64,000 nucleotides of DNA from Crossiella sp. S99.2 (GTDB taxonomy: Bacteria; Actinomycetota; Actinomycetes; Mycobacteriales; Pseudonocardiaceae), in assembly GCF_023094165.1 (NCBI RefSeq), contig NZ_JALMDK010000007.1:375099-439098 (forward strand), read 5' to 3'. This document shows positions 17,567 through 24,454 of the stretch, in pieces. The first letter of the stretch is position 1; every line of letters starts with the position of its first letter. The notes under the pieces were generated by a model that was given only the letters and a program-made list of their open reading frames with translations, was not told the origin of the DNA and did not search any database. The position numbers and the translations under genes are program-made.

Positions 17567-17604
17567 CTCGGCCGCCGTGACGAGAACCCGTCGCGGCGGC
17601 CGAG
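17567..17604 (+). terminator. Strong hairpin terminator after the fucosidase gene
   Basis: Arms 17567-17582 and 17589-17604 pair over 16 bp with one G-U wobble around an AGAACC loop, 12 bp after the stop codon. It separates the housekeeping-type left part from the biosynthetic cluster. Confidence 0.75.
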
Positions 17605-18252
17605 CTGTCTCCCCGGTCAGGCTCCGTCGCGGCGTAGTCCTCCCGGAGGACAGCCGGGCCGCTCGCAGGGAGGACACCTGCCTGGTGGGCGCACCGGAGG
17701 GGGTTCGCCGTGTGGTTCCGCAGGTCCATAACCGCTCCCGGAGTCTCGACGGGAAATCGCCTCGAACCTACCCACGAAGTCCGGCGGGCAAGCGTTGAAT
17801 CAAGAGGCTCGATGTCATGGCACTACCCCGGGATTTAGTCGGATCGGAGTACGCCATGCTTCGTCTACACGTGTTGATGGCGCTGCTCTCGGGCTGGATG
17901 ACAAGAAATGTAGTTCTCCGTATAACAATGGCCGTCATCTGCCAAACTTGAGATTGATTTGATGGTGACTCCCAGTAATCGCCAATTGCCTACGGTGACA
18001 GTTTCGCCTGAATGAGGTGGTTGCGGGTGTCAGTGTGCGGTCACCGTGCCGCATTTCCGCCGGTCAGCGCGGGGGTCCGCACGGTCCGAACCTGAAGGTG
18101 CGGAGGACCACAGTCTTAAGACAGGCTGTTAGTCTCGCGTTGACAGGTCTTGGGGCATACCCAGACGATCAATTCCGTTGAGGAACCCAACTGGGTGAAC
18201 GTGCCTTGGGGGGGCTCGATCACAATCTCTAAACGGGAGGACTGGTCATCCG
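17605..18252. other. Long intergenic region at the left border of the cluster
   Basis: 648 bp without a credible gene. The part around 17810-18010 is clearly less GC-rich than its surroundings. Apart from the promoter and dyad candidates at 18140-18169, no repeat, RNA gene or mobile-element remnant was recognised. Its length and base composition suit the boundary of the biosynthetic cluster. Confidence 0.6.
18140..18169 (+). promoter_or_regulatory. Candidate promoter with operator-like dyad for the PAS-LuxR gene
   Basis: A consensus -35 hexamer TTGACA (18140-18145) is followed 18 bp later by GACGAT, a weak -10. The spacer contains CTTGGGGCATACCCAG (18149-18164), which has the CTTGGG/CCCAG outer half-sites of a PimM-type operator and agrees with the published consensus at 12 of 16 positions. 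Autoregulation is possible. Confidence 0.4.
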
Positions 18253-18939
18253 ATGAGTGTGGACGTAGCAGCGGCGGCAATGCATGATTCGGTTAGCGTG
18301 GTACGGAAGGTGGATGACGCACAGGAACTGGTTCGATCTCTCTTCGACCAGTCGGGCATCTGTGTGGCGACACTGGATTCGTCACTGCGAGTGACTGAGG
18401 CAAATTCGAGGCTTCTTAGGCTCTTCGGCAGGTCTGCTGCCGATGCCTGCGGGCGAACGTTCGCGGAGCTGCTTCACCCCAGCGTGCGGGACAGTGTCAC
18501 GCAGGGGCTGGGCCGGCTCCTGGACGGGCAGAAGGGGCGCTTTTCCAGCCAAATCGCTGGTCTGCGCAGTGGCGAGCCGGACTTCAGCGGTGAGCTGACC
18601 GGGGTGGCGGTGGTCGGCGAGGCCGGCAAGGTGCAGCGCATCATGGTCATCGTGCGGCCGGAGCAGACCGACCGCACTGGTCACATGCTGTCATCGGGGC
18701 GCAAGCTCCTGACCGACATGGACGCCCGGATTCTGGAGGGTGTCGCGGCCGGTGTTTCCACCGTGCAGCTGGCTTCGATGCTGCACCTGAGCCGCGGCGG
18801 AGTTGAATACCACGTTACGACGCTGTTGCGCCGGTTGAAGGCGAAGAACCGTCCGGCGCTCGTTTCGAAAGCGTATTCAATGGGACTCTTCGGCGTCGGC
18901 TCGTGGCCGCCCCGGGTGCTCCCCGCCTATGTCAAGTAA
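18253..18939 (+). CDS. PAS-LuxR transcriptional activator (PimM/NysRIV-like)
   Basis: 228 residues from ATG 18253. A GGGAGG lies 12 bases upstream, a rather long spacing. Residues about 25-135 form a PAS sensor domain ('ATLDSSLRVTEANSRLLRLFGRS'). Residues about 160-215 form a LuxR-type helix-turn-helix ('RILEGVAAGVSTVQLASMLHLSRGGVEYHVTTLLRRLKAKNR'). This size and order match PimM, AmphRIV and NysRIV, positive regulators of polyene macrolide clusters that bind 16-bp sites overlapping -35 regions. Matching sites occur further along this cluster. It stands at the left edge of the cluster. Confidence 0.9.
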   Translation: MSVDVAAAAMHDSVSVVRKVDDAQELVRSLFDQSGICVATLDSSLRVTEANSRLLRLFGRSAADACGRTFAELLHPSVRDSVTQGLGRLLDGQKGRFSSQIAGLRSGEPDFSGELTGVAVVGEAGKVQRIMVIVRPEQTDRTGHMLSSGRKLLTDMDARILEGVAAGVSTVQLASMLHLSRGGVEYHVTTLLRRLKAKNRPALVSKAYSMGLFGVGSWPPRVLPAYVK

Positions 18940-19074
18940 AACTCAAGTCACTCCGAGTGTGCGTGGCATTAACAGCTCTGCGTAGTTCAGCAATGAATGC
19001 GTACGGCGATGACACCCGGCGGGCAGCCGGGAACGTCATCGTCATGGTGGGGTCTGAGGAAGGGAACTACGCCC

Positions 19075-19842
19075 GTGGCGATAGCCGACACCGAGACAAC
19101 GCAGTGGATTAGGCGCTTCCATCCCTCGGCGGCGAGCGCCACCAGGCTGGTGTGCTTGCCGCACGCCGGCGGATCGGCCAGCTTCTACTACCCGGTTTCG
19201 CGAAACCTCGCGCCGGCGGTGGATGTGGTCGCGATTCAGTACCCCGGCAGGCAGGATCGGCTCCGTGATCCGGGAATCGCCGATATCGAGAAGCTCGCCG
19301 AACACATCGCGGCCGAACTGGCCGCACTCACTCCGAAGCCGACCGTGCTGTTCGGGCACAGCATGGGCGCCACTATCGGCTTCGAACTCGCCTGGCGGCT
19401 GGAGCAGGACGGCGGGCAACCCCCGCTCGAACTGATCGCCTCCGGGCGCCGGGCGCCGTCCTCGGTTCGCGAGGAGAGCACCCACCGGCGCGGGGACGAC
19501 GCGATCATCGCCGAGATGGCCACCCTGAACGGCACTGACGGCGCCGTGCTCGCCGATGAGGAGATCCTCCGGATGAGCCTGCCCGCGCTGCGCAACGACT
19601 ATCGCGCCATCGAGACCTACCGGGCACAACCCGGGCGCAGGGTGAGCTGTCCGATCACAGTGCTCACCGGGGACAACGATCCCAAGACGACGATCGCCGA
19701 GGCCGAGGCCTGGCGCGGGCACACCGACGGCGAATGCCGGATCCAGGTGTATCCGGGCGGGCACTTCTTCCTCACCGAGCACCAGGCCGCGGTGCAGGCG
19801 GAGATCAGCCGGGCCCTGGGCGCCAGCCGCAGCACGGTCTGA
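19075..19842 (+). CDS. Type II thioesterase (PKS editing)
   Basis: 255 residues from GTG 19075, with GAGGAAGGG upstream; in-frame codons further upstream give an unconserved extension. Alpha/beta-hydrolase motifs: 'RLVCLPHAGGSASFY' for the oxyanion region, 'GHSMG' with nucleophile Ser96, 'LTGDNDPKT' with the acid Asp, and 'YPGGHFFL' with the catalytic His. Type II thioesterases remove misprimed acyl groups from PKS carrier proteins. Polyene clusters carry one (NysE, PimI). It lies 135 bp after the PAS-LuxR gene on the same strand. Confidence 0.9.
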   Translation: MAIADTETTQWIRRFHPSAASATRLVCLPHAGGSASFYYPVSRNLAPAVDVVAIQYPGRQDRLRDPGIADIEKLAEHIAAELAALTPKPTVLFGHSMGATIGFELAWRLEQDGGQPPLELIASGRRAPSSVREESTHRRGDDAIIAEMATLNGTDGAVLADEEILRMSLPALRNDYRAIETYRAQPGRRVSCPITVLTGDNDPKTTIAEAEAWRGHTDGECRIQVYPGGHFFLTEHQAAVQAEISRALGASRSTV

Positions 19843-19958
19843 CTCCGGCAGGGTTTGATCGCGGCGGAATGTCGCCACGGAGCCCGGCTCCGGATCCTTC
19901 AACGGTTTTCCTGGTGATGTAGGTCGCATAGTTGAGCCAGCCCAGAGGAGGAAACGAG

Positions 19959-20165
19959 ATGAGCACCCGAATCTTCTTGTCCGGTGGACCGGCCGAACTG
20001 TCCCTCATCGAACCGGTCCGCAATGTGGACCGGCTCGATCAGAAAATCAAGGTCGCCTTTGGCGCCGGCTACGAGCACTTCGCCTATCACGGGCAGAACC
20101 AGAGCGTGGGCGAGGAGAACCTCCCCGTTTACAACTGGTGCGGACGGACGAAGATCGCCGAGTGA
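19959..20165 (+). CDS. Small DUF5988-like protein
   Basis: 68 residues from ATG 19959 with an excellent AGAGGAGG ribosome site. The pattern 'IFLSGGPAEL', 'VKVAFGAGYEHF' and 'LPVYNWCGRTKIAE' recalls the small DUF5988 proteins of actinomycete biosynthetic clusters; this identification is from memory. It has no signal peptide or membrane segment and no known function. It is followed by a textbook terminator, so the unit from the thioesterase gene to here probably forms one transcript end. Confidence 0.7.
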   Translation: MSTRIFLSGGPAELSLIEPVRNVDRLDQKIKVAFGAGYEHFAYHGQNQSVGEENLPVYNWCGRTKIAE

Positions 20166-20181
20166 CCCTCGCGCTTCCCCT

Positions 20182-20214
20182 GGCCGGTACGACCTCCCGT
20201 CGTACCGGCCTTTT
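20182..20214 (+). terminator. Rho-independent terminator
   Basis: A perfect 12-bp stem (20182-20193 with 20199-20210, loop CTCCC) is followed directly by TTTT. It lies 16 bp after the small DUF5988-like gene and faces the convergent GDP-mannose dehydratase gene. Confidence 0.88.
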
Positions 20215-20250
20215 CGTGCGCCCGTTCGCCGAGCGGGTCCGGACGTGGAA

Positions 20251-20283
20251 ACGCGCCGGCCGCGGGATCGCGGACCGGCGCGT
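20251..20283 (-). terminator. Hairpin at the 3' end of the GDP-mannose dehydratase gene
   Basis: Arms 20251-20264 and 20269-20283 pair almost perfectly, with one unpaired base, around a GGAT loop, 17 bp past the stop codon of the minus-strand dehydratase gene. No U tract is seen. Confidence 0.45.
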
Positions 20284-20300
20284 GGCCGTCTGGGTAGCGC

Positions 20301-21332
20301 CTACCAGCCGCCCGCGGGCAGCAGTTCCTCGATCTGGTTGGTGCGGGTGACCTCGCGCAGGTCCGACTCCACCATCATGTTCATCAGCTCGGTGAAGTCC
20401 ACGTTCGGCGTCCAGCCCAGCTCCAGCTTGGCCCGGCTCGCGTCCGCGCACAGCGTCTCGACCTCGGCCGGGCGCACCAGCTCCGGGTCGATCACCACGT
20501 AGTCCCGCCAGTCCAGATCCACGGCCTCGAAGGCGATCCGCACGGCATCGCGCACCGAGTGCATCCGGCCGGTGCCGATGACGTAGTCGGTGGGCTCCTC
20601 CTGCTGCAGCATCAGGTGCATGGCCCGCACGTAGTCCCCGGCGAAGCCCCAGTCGCGCACCGCGTCCAGGTTGCCCAGGCGCAGTTCCTTCTGCAGGCCC
20701 AGCTTGATCTGGGCGACCGCGAGGGAGATCTTGCGGGTCACGAACTCGGCGCCGCGGCGCGGGGACTCGTGGTTGAACAGGATGCCGGAGACCCCGTACA
20801 TGCCGAAGGACTCGCGGTAGTTCTTGGTGATGAAGTGGCCGTAGGTCTTGGCCACGCCGTAGGGGCTGCGCGGGTGGAAGATGGTGGTCTCCCGCTGCGG
20901 GGTCTCGGCCACCATGCCGAACATCTCCGAGGAGGATGCCTGGTAGAAGCGGATCGTGTCGTTGCCGCCGGCCCGCGACTTGTCCAGGCCGCAGACCAGC
21001 CGGATGGCCTCCAGCATGCGCAGCACGCCCATGCCGTTGACCTCGGTGGTCAGTTCCGCCTGCTGCCAGGACAGCGGCACGAAGGAGATCGCGCCCAGGT
21101 TGTAGACCTCGTCCGGCTGGACCAGGTCCACCGCCGAGATCAGACTGCCCTGATCCAGCAGGTCTCCGTCCACAAAGGACAGATCCTTGACCAGCCTGCT
21201 CACCCGCGACTTGCGTGGGTTGGCTTGCCCGCGGATGAGCCCCCAGACCTGGTACCCCTGCTCAAGCAGGTGTTCGGCCAGGTAGGAGCCATCCTGTCCC
21301 GTGATTCCAGTGATCAGCGCTCGCCTACGCAC
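20301..21332 (-). CDS. gmd: GDP-mannose 4,6-dehydratase (mycosamine pathway)
   Basis: 343 residues from GTG 21332, with AAGGAG six bases upstream. A short-chain dehydrogenase of the extended type: NAD(P)-binding 'GITGQDGSYLAE' (9-20), 'ASSSEMFG', catalytic Tyr158 and Lys162 ('SPYGVAK'), and the typical 'NHESPRRG.EFVTRK' segment. It converts GDP-mannose to GDP-4-keto-6-deoxymannose. In polyene clusters the ortholog (NysDIII, AmphDIII, PimJ) starts GDP-mycosamine synthesis; the DegT aminotransferase and first glycosyltransferase of this window would follow. It is transcribed alone, opposite to the rest of the cluster. Confidence 0.93.
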   Translation of the reverse strand: MRRRALITGITGQDGSYLAEHLLEQGYQVWGLIRGQANPRKSRVSRLVKDLSFVDGDLLDQGSLISAVDLVQPDEVYNLGAISFVPLSWQQAELTTEVNGMGVLRMLEAIRLVCGLDKSRAGGNDTIRFYQASSSEMFGMVAETPQRETTIFHPRSPYGVAKTYGHFITKNYRESFGMYGVSGILFNHESPRRGAEFVTRKISLAVAQIKLGLQKELRLGNLDAVRDWGFAGDYVRAMHLMLQQEEPTDYVIGTGRMHSVRDAVRIAFEAVDLDWRDYVVIDPELVRPAEVETLCADASRAKLELGWTPNVDFTELMNMMVESDLREVTRTNQIEELLPAGGW

Positions 21333-21850
21333 ATGGTCTCCTTGATGCCGGTGCAAGTGCGGTGTCGCGAGTGGACCAACTACAGGATGACTCACCCGCT
21401 CTTCGCCCCAGTGAAACCGGCTCAGCACAAGGAAACGTCTAGATGATGGGGTGTTGTCGATCTTGAACGAGCAGTTCCCGCTGGGCGACGCACAGCCCGG
21501 CGTCGGGTTGTCACCGGGCTGTGCGTCGCGGGGGAAGATGGTCCTGGGGATGGCGAGAACTGGCCAGTAACTCAGTTCTCGAGTGGGTTACACGGGCATG
21601 CCGACCGTGAAACGACCAGTCATCAGGATCAAGTTAAGCTCAAATTTTGTGCAGAACCCCAGGAACCCCTTCAACATACTTGATATGGGGCTTTGCTGGC
21701 CGTGAGCAGTGATGGAGAGTGCGAACTCCAAACCGTAGTAAGGGCAGCGGGTTCAAGGGATGCGGATGTGTCGGCCGCTGGTCACGAATTGTGGCTGGAG
21801 CTGGGTGGGGCTTGCCTTCTGTCGGTTGGAGAACCCGGATAGGGGTCGTC
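21333..21850. other. Divergent intergenic region between gmd and the LAL regulators
   Basis: 518 bp serving as promoter region for both directions. It holds a perfect hairpin at 21485-21529 and a relatively AT-rich stretch at about 21620-21700, likely including the promoter of the regulator pair. A frame continuous with the first regulator extends left to 21719 but shows no family similarity. No PimM-type site was found here. Confidence 0.5.
21485..21529. repeat. Perfect 16-bp inverted repeat in a divergent promoter region
   Basis: Arms 21485-21500 (GCGACGCACAGCCCGG) and 21514-21529 are exact reverse complements around a 13-base loop. The position between two divergent genes is unusual for a terminator. 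It may insulate the two promoters or act in the leader of the regulator transcript. Confidence 0.7.
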
Positions 21851-24454
21851 ATGAGCCTTGTCCACCTCGTCGTCGGGGACGAGTCAGCACGTGACACATC
21901 GGTAGTCGGTGTGCTGGATGAGTTGGTCGAGGGGTTGGGTGAGGGTCAGTCCCAGATCGTGGGTGTCAGCGGCCCGGTAGGTTCGGGCCGGTCGTTCGTG
22001 TTGCGGCACACCGTGTCGCGGGCGCAGTCGCTGGGCCTCGGCGTGTCCTTCGCGCCGTGCGCCCCCTCCGAATCGGCCATTCCGTACTCGGTGGTGACCC
22101 GGCTGCTCTCCGATCTGCTCCCCCCGGGACGGATCGCGGACCTGGCGGTCTCCTGCGAGCAGGCGCCCAATCCGACCGACCTCAACGCGTTGCTGTGCCG
22201 GGAGTTCACCGCGCTGGCGGCCCGGCGGCCACTGCTGATCGCCGTGGACGACCTGCACTGGGCCGACCGCTGGTCGTTGCGCTGGTTCGCCGAGATGGCC
22301 CAGCAGGTGCGCGAGCACCCGATCATGCTGCTGGGCTCCGCGCACGGCCCGCTGGTGCGGGTGGTGGGCGCGGACTGCTCGGCCACCCCCGCCGGCGTGC
22401 CCACCCAGCTGCGGTTGCGCGCGCTGGCCGTGCCGGAAGCCCAGGAGCTGCTGGCGGAGCTGACCGGCAGGCCGGTGGAGGAAGAGGTGGCCAGGGCGGC
22501 CACCCAGGCATCCATGGGCAGGCCCGCGGTGCTCGCCGCGGTGGCCCGGCACTTCAACTCCGCTGATCTGCCACTGATTCCGGCGAAGCTGACCGAGGTG
22601 TACGAGGTCGCGCGGGCGGACTGGACCGAGCGGGTCGCCAGGGTGGTGCGCACGCTACCCCTGGAGGCGGCCGCGTTGCTGCGCACCATGGCCGCCGGTG
22701 GCGGGCGGTTCGGCCTGGCCATGGTCACCGCGCTGGAGCGGGCCGGCGAGCTGGCCGCGCTCGGCGCGCTGGCCGAGGCCGGGCTGGTGGTCGGCAGCAC
22801 CGCACCCCGGCTGGCCTGCCCCGGCTTCGCGGTGGACGCCTTCGCCGGCCGGGACGCCGCGGACCGGGCCGCGCTGAGCATGCGGGCGGCCGAACTTGGT
22901 CGTGTACTCGAAATGGGAGCGCTCACAGTCGCCGAGTTGCTCGGTGGCGTGCCGGTCGCCGGGCAGCAGTGGGCCGGCGAGGTCTTCGCCGCCGCGGCCA
23001 CCTGTCTGCTGCGTGAGGGCAAGCGGGACGCGGCGATCACCGCGTTGCGCCGGGCCCTGCGCGAGCCGATGACCGACCTGGTGCGCTCCCGGCTGCTCAT
23101 CCGGCTGGCCTGCCTGGAAGTGGTGGACCAGCCCGAGGCCAGTGACGGCAGGCTGCGCGAGGTCCTGGTGCTGCACAACGGCGCCGACTCCGGGGACTCG
23201 GTGGTCGAGGCCGCCGACCTGCTGCTTTCCCGCGGCGACGCGGAAACCACCCGGCGACTGGTCTCCGACGCCTACCGCGAGTCCGCGCGCACCCGCACCG
23301 CCACCGAACTCTCCCCGCTGGGCGCACTCGGCTGGCTGGCCCAGGACGAGGCAGGCCCGGACCTGGAGACCCCGGCCACCGTGCTGCCCTCGCCCGCCCG
23401 CACCCCGGTGGACGCGGCCGAGGCCGCGGTGCTGGCCTGGCAGCTGGCCACCAGGGCCGAGGACCGGCCGCGGGTCCTCGAACTGGCCCGGCTGGTGCTG
23501 GCCGAGGGCGACGGCGCGCCGCTGATGTGCCGCTTCGCCGCCGCGCGGGCACTGCTGTGCGCCGACGCGGTGGAGGAGTCCGCCGCGGGCTACGAGACCC
23601 TCGCCCACGACGCCCGCAGGCGGGGTGCGCGGGCGGCGGCGGCCCAGGCCATGCTCGGCCAGTCCGGCATCATCCTGCGCCGCGGCGACCCCGAACAGGC
23701 CCTCGCGGTGATCGAGGCGGCCAAACGCGAACTGCCGCTGCCCTCCTGGCATCCGGCGCTGGCCTCCCGGGTCGCCTCGGCCGAGATCATGGCGCTGATC
23801 CGCGGCGGGCGCCTGGACGAGGCGCGGAAACTGGCCGGGCGGCCGGACGCGCAGCTGGCCGACCGGGGCGTGGGCTGGAGCCTGCTGCTCTACGCCCGCG
23901 CCGAGGTCCGCCTGGTCGCCGGGCAGCCCGAGCGGGCCCTGGTGCTCTTCGAGGAATGCGGGCGGGTGCTGCTCAGCCGCGGCTGGCGCAACCCGGTGCT
24001 GCTGCCCTGGCGTTTCGGCGCCTCCCTGGCCCACCAGCTGCTCGGCGACACCGAGCGCGCGATGGCGCTGCGGGCCGAGGAGGACGCGGTGCTGGAGCGG
24101 TGGGGCTGCGGGGAAGCACTGGACATCCCGGAGGAGCGTTCGCTGGCCGGATTCCGGGCCATCGGCGTGGAAATCCCCGACCTGCCGGACCAGCCGCCGC
24201 CGCGCCGGACCGAGCCGGTGGCCGTGTCGGTGCCGATCGGGCTGCCGCTGGACCTGCTCGCCGCGCTGACCCCGGTGGAACGCGAGGTGGTCGGCCTGGT
24301 GGTCGGTGGCGCGGCCAACGGCGAGGCCGCGGCGCGCCTCGGCGTCACCAGGCGAACGATCGAGCTGCGGCTGACCAAGGTCTACCGCAAGCTCGGTGTG
24401 CGCGGGCGGGACGAACTGCTCGCCAGGGTGGGACCGACCGCGGGCGGGTGCTGA
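21851..24454 (+). CDS. LAL-family transcriptional regulator (NysRI/AmphRI type), first of pair
   Basis: 867 residues from ATG 21851. It is a large ATP-binding regulator of the LuxR family: Walker A-like 'GPVGSGRS' near residue 40, with Arg where Lys is usual; Walker B 'LLIAVDDLHWAD' near 130; a long helical TPR-like middle; and a C-terminal LuxR HTH ('LTPVEREVVGLVVGGAANGEAAARLGVTRRTIELRLTKVYRKLGV'). Such proteins activate macrolide and polyene clusters. The next regulator begins directly after the stop codon, so the two are translationally coupled. Confidence 0.9.
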   Translation: MSLVHLVVGDESARDTSVVGVLDELVEGLGEGQSQIVGVSGPVGSGRSFVLRHTVSRAQSLGLGVSFAPCAPSESAIPYSVVTRLLSDLLPPGRIADLAVSCEQAPNPTDLNALLCREFTALAARRPLLIAVDDLHWADRWSLRWFAEMAQQVREHPIMLLGSAHGPLVRVVGADCSATPAGVPTQLRLRALAVPEAQELLAELTGRPVEEEVARAATQASMGRPAVLAAVARHFNSADLPLIPAKLTEVYEVARADWTERVARVVRTLPLEAAALLRTMAAGGGRFGLAMVTALERAGELAALGALAEAGLVVGSTAPRLACPGFAVDAFAGRDAADRAALSMRAAELGRVLEMGALTVAELLGGVPVAGQQWAGEVFAAAATCLLREGKRDAAITALRRALREPMTDLVRSRLLIRLACLEVVDQPEASDGRLREVLVLHNGADSGDSVVEAADLLLSRGDAETTRRLVSDAYRESARTRTATELSPLGALGWLAQDEAGPDLETPATVLPSPARTPVDAAEAAVLAWQLATRAEDRPRVLELARLVLAEGDGAPLMCRFAAARALLCADAVEESAAGYETLAHDARRRGARAAAAQAMLGQSGIILRRGDPEQALAVIEAAKRELPLPSWHPALASRVASAEIMALIRGGRLDEARKLAGRPDAQLADRGVGWSLLLYARAEVRLVAGQPERALVLFEECGRVLLSRGWRNPVLLPWRFGASLAHQLLGDTERAMALRAEEDAVLERWGCGEALDIPEERSLAGFRAIGVEIPDLPDQPPPRRTEPVAVSVPIGLPLDLLAALTPVEREVVGLVVGGAANGEAAARLGVTRRTIELRLTKVYRKLGVRGRDELLARVGPTAGGC

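Noticed and set aside
19959..20165. Small protein as an MbtH-like NRPS partner
   Set aside because: It lacks the MbtH tryptophan and NxExQxSxWP pattern, and no NRPS gene is in the window.
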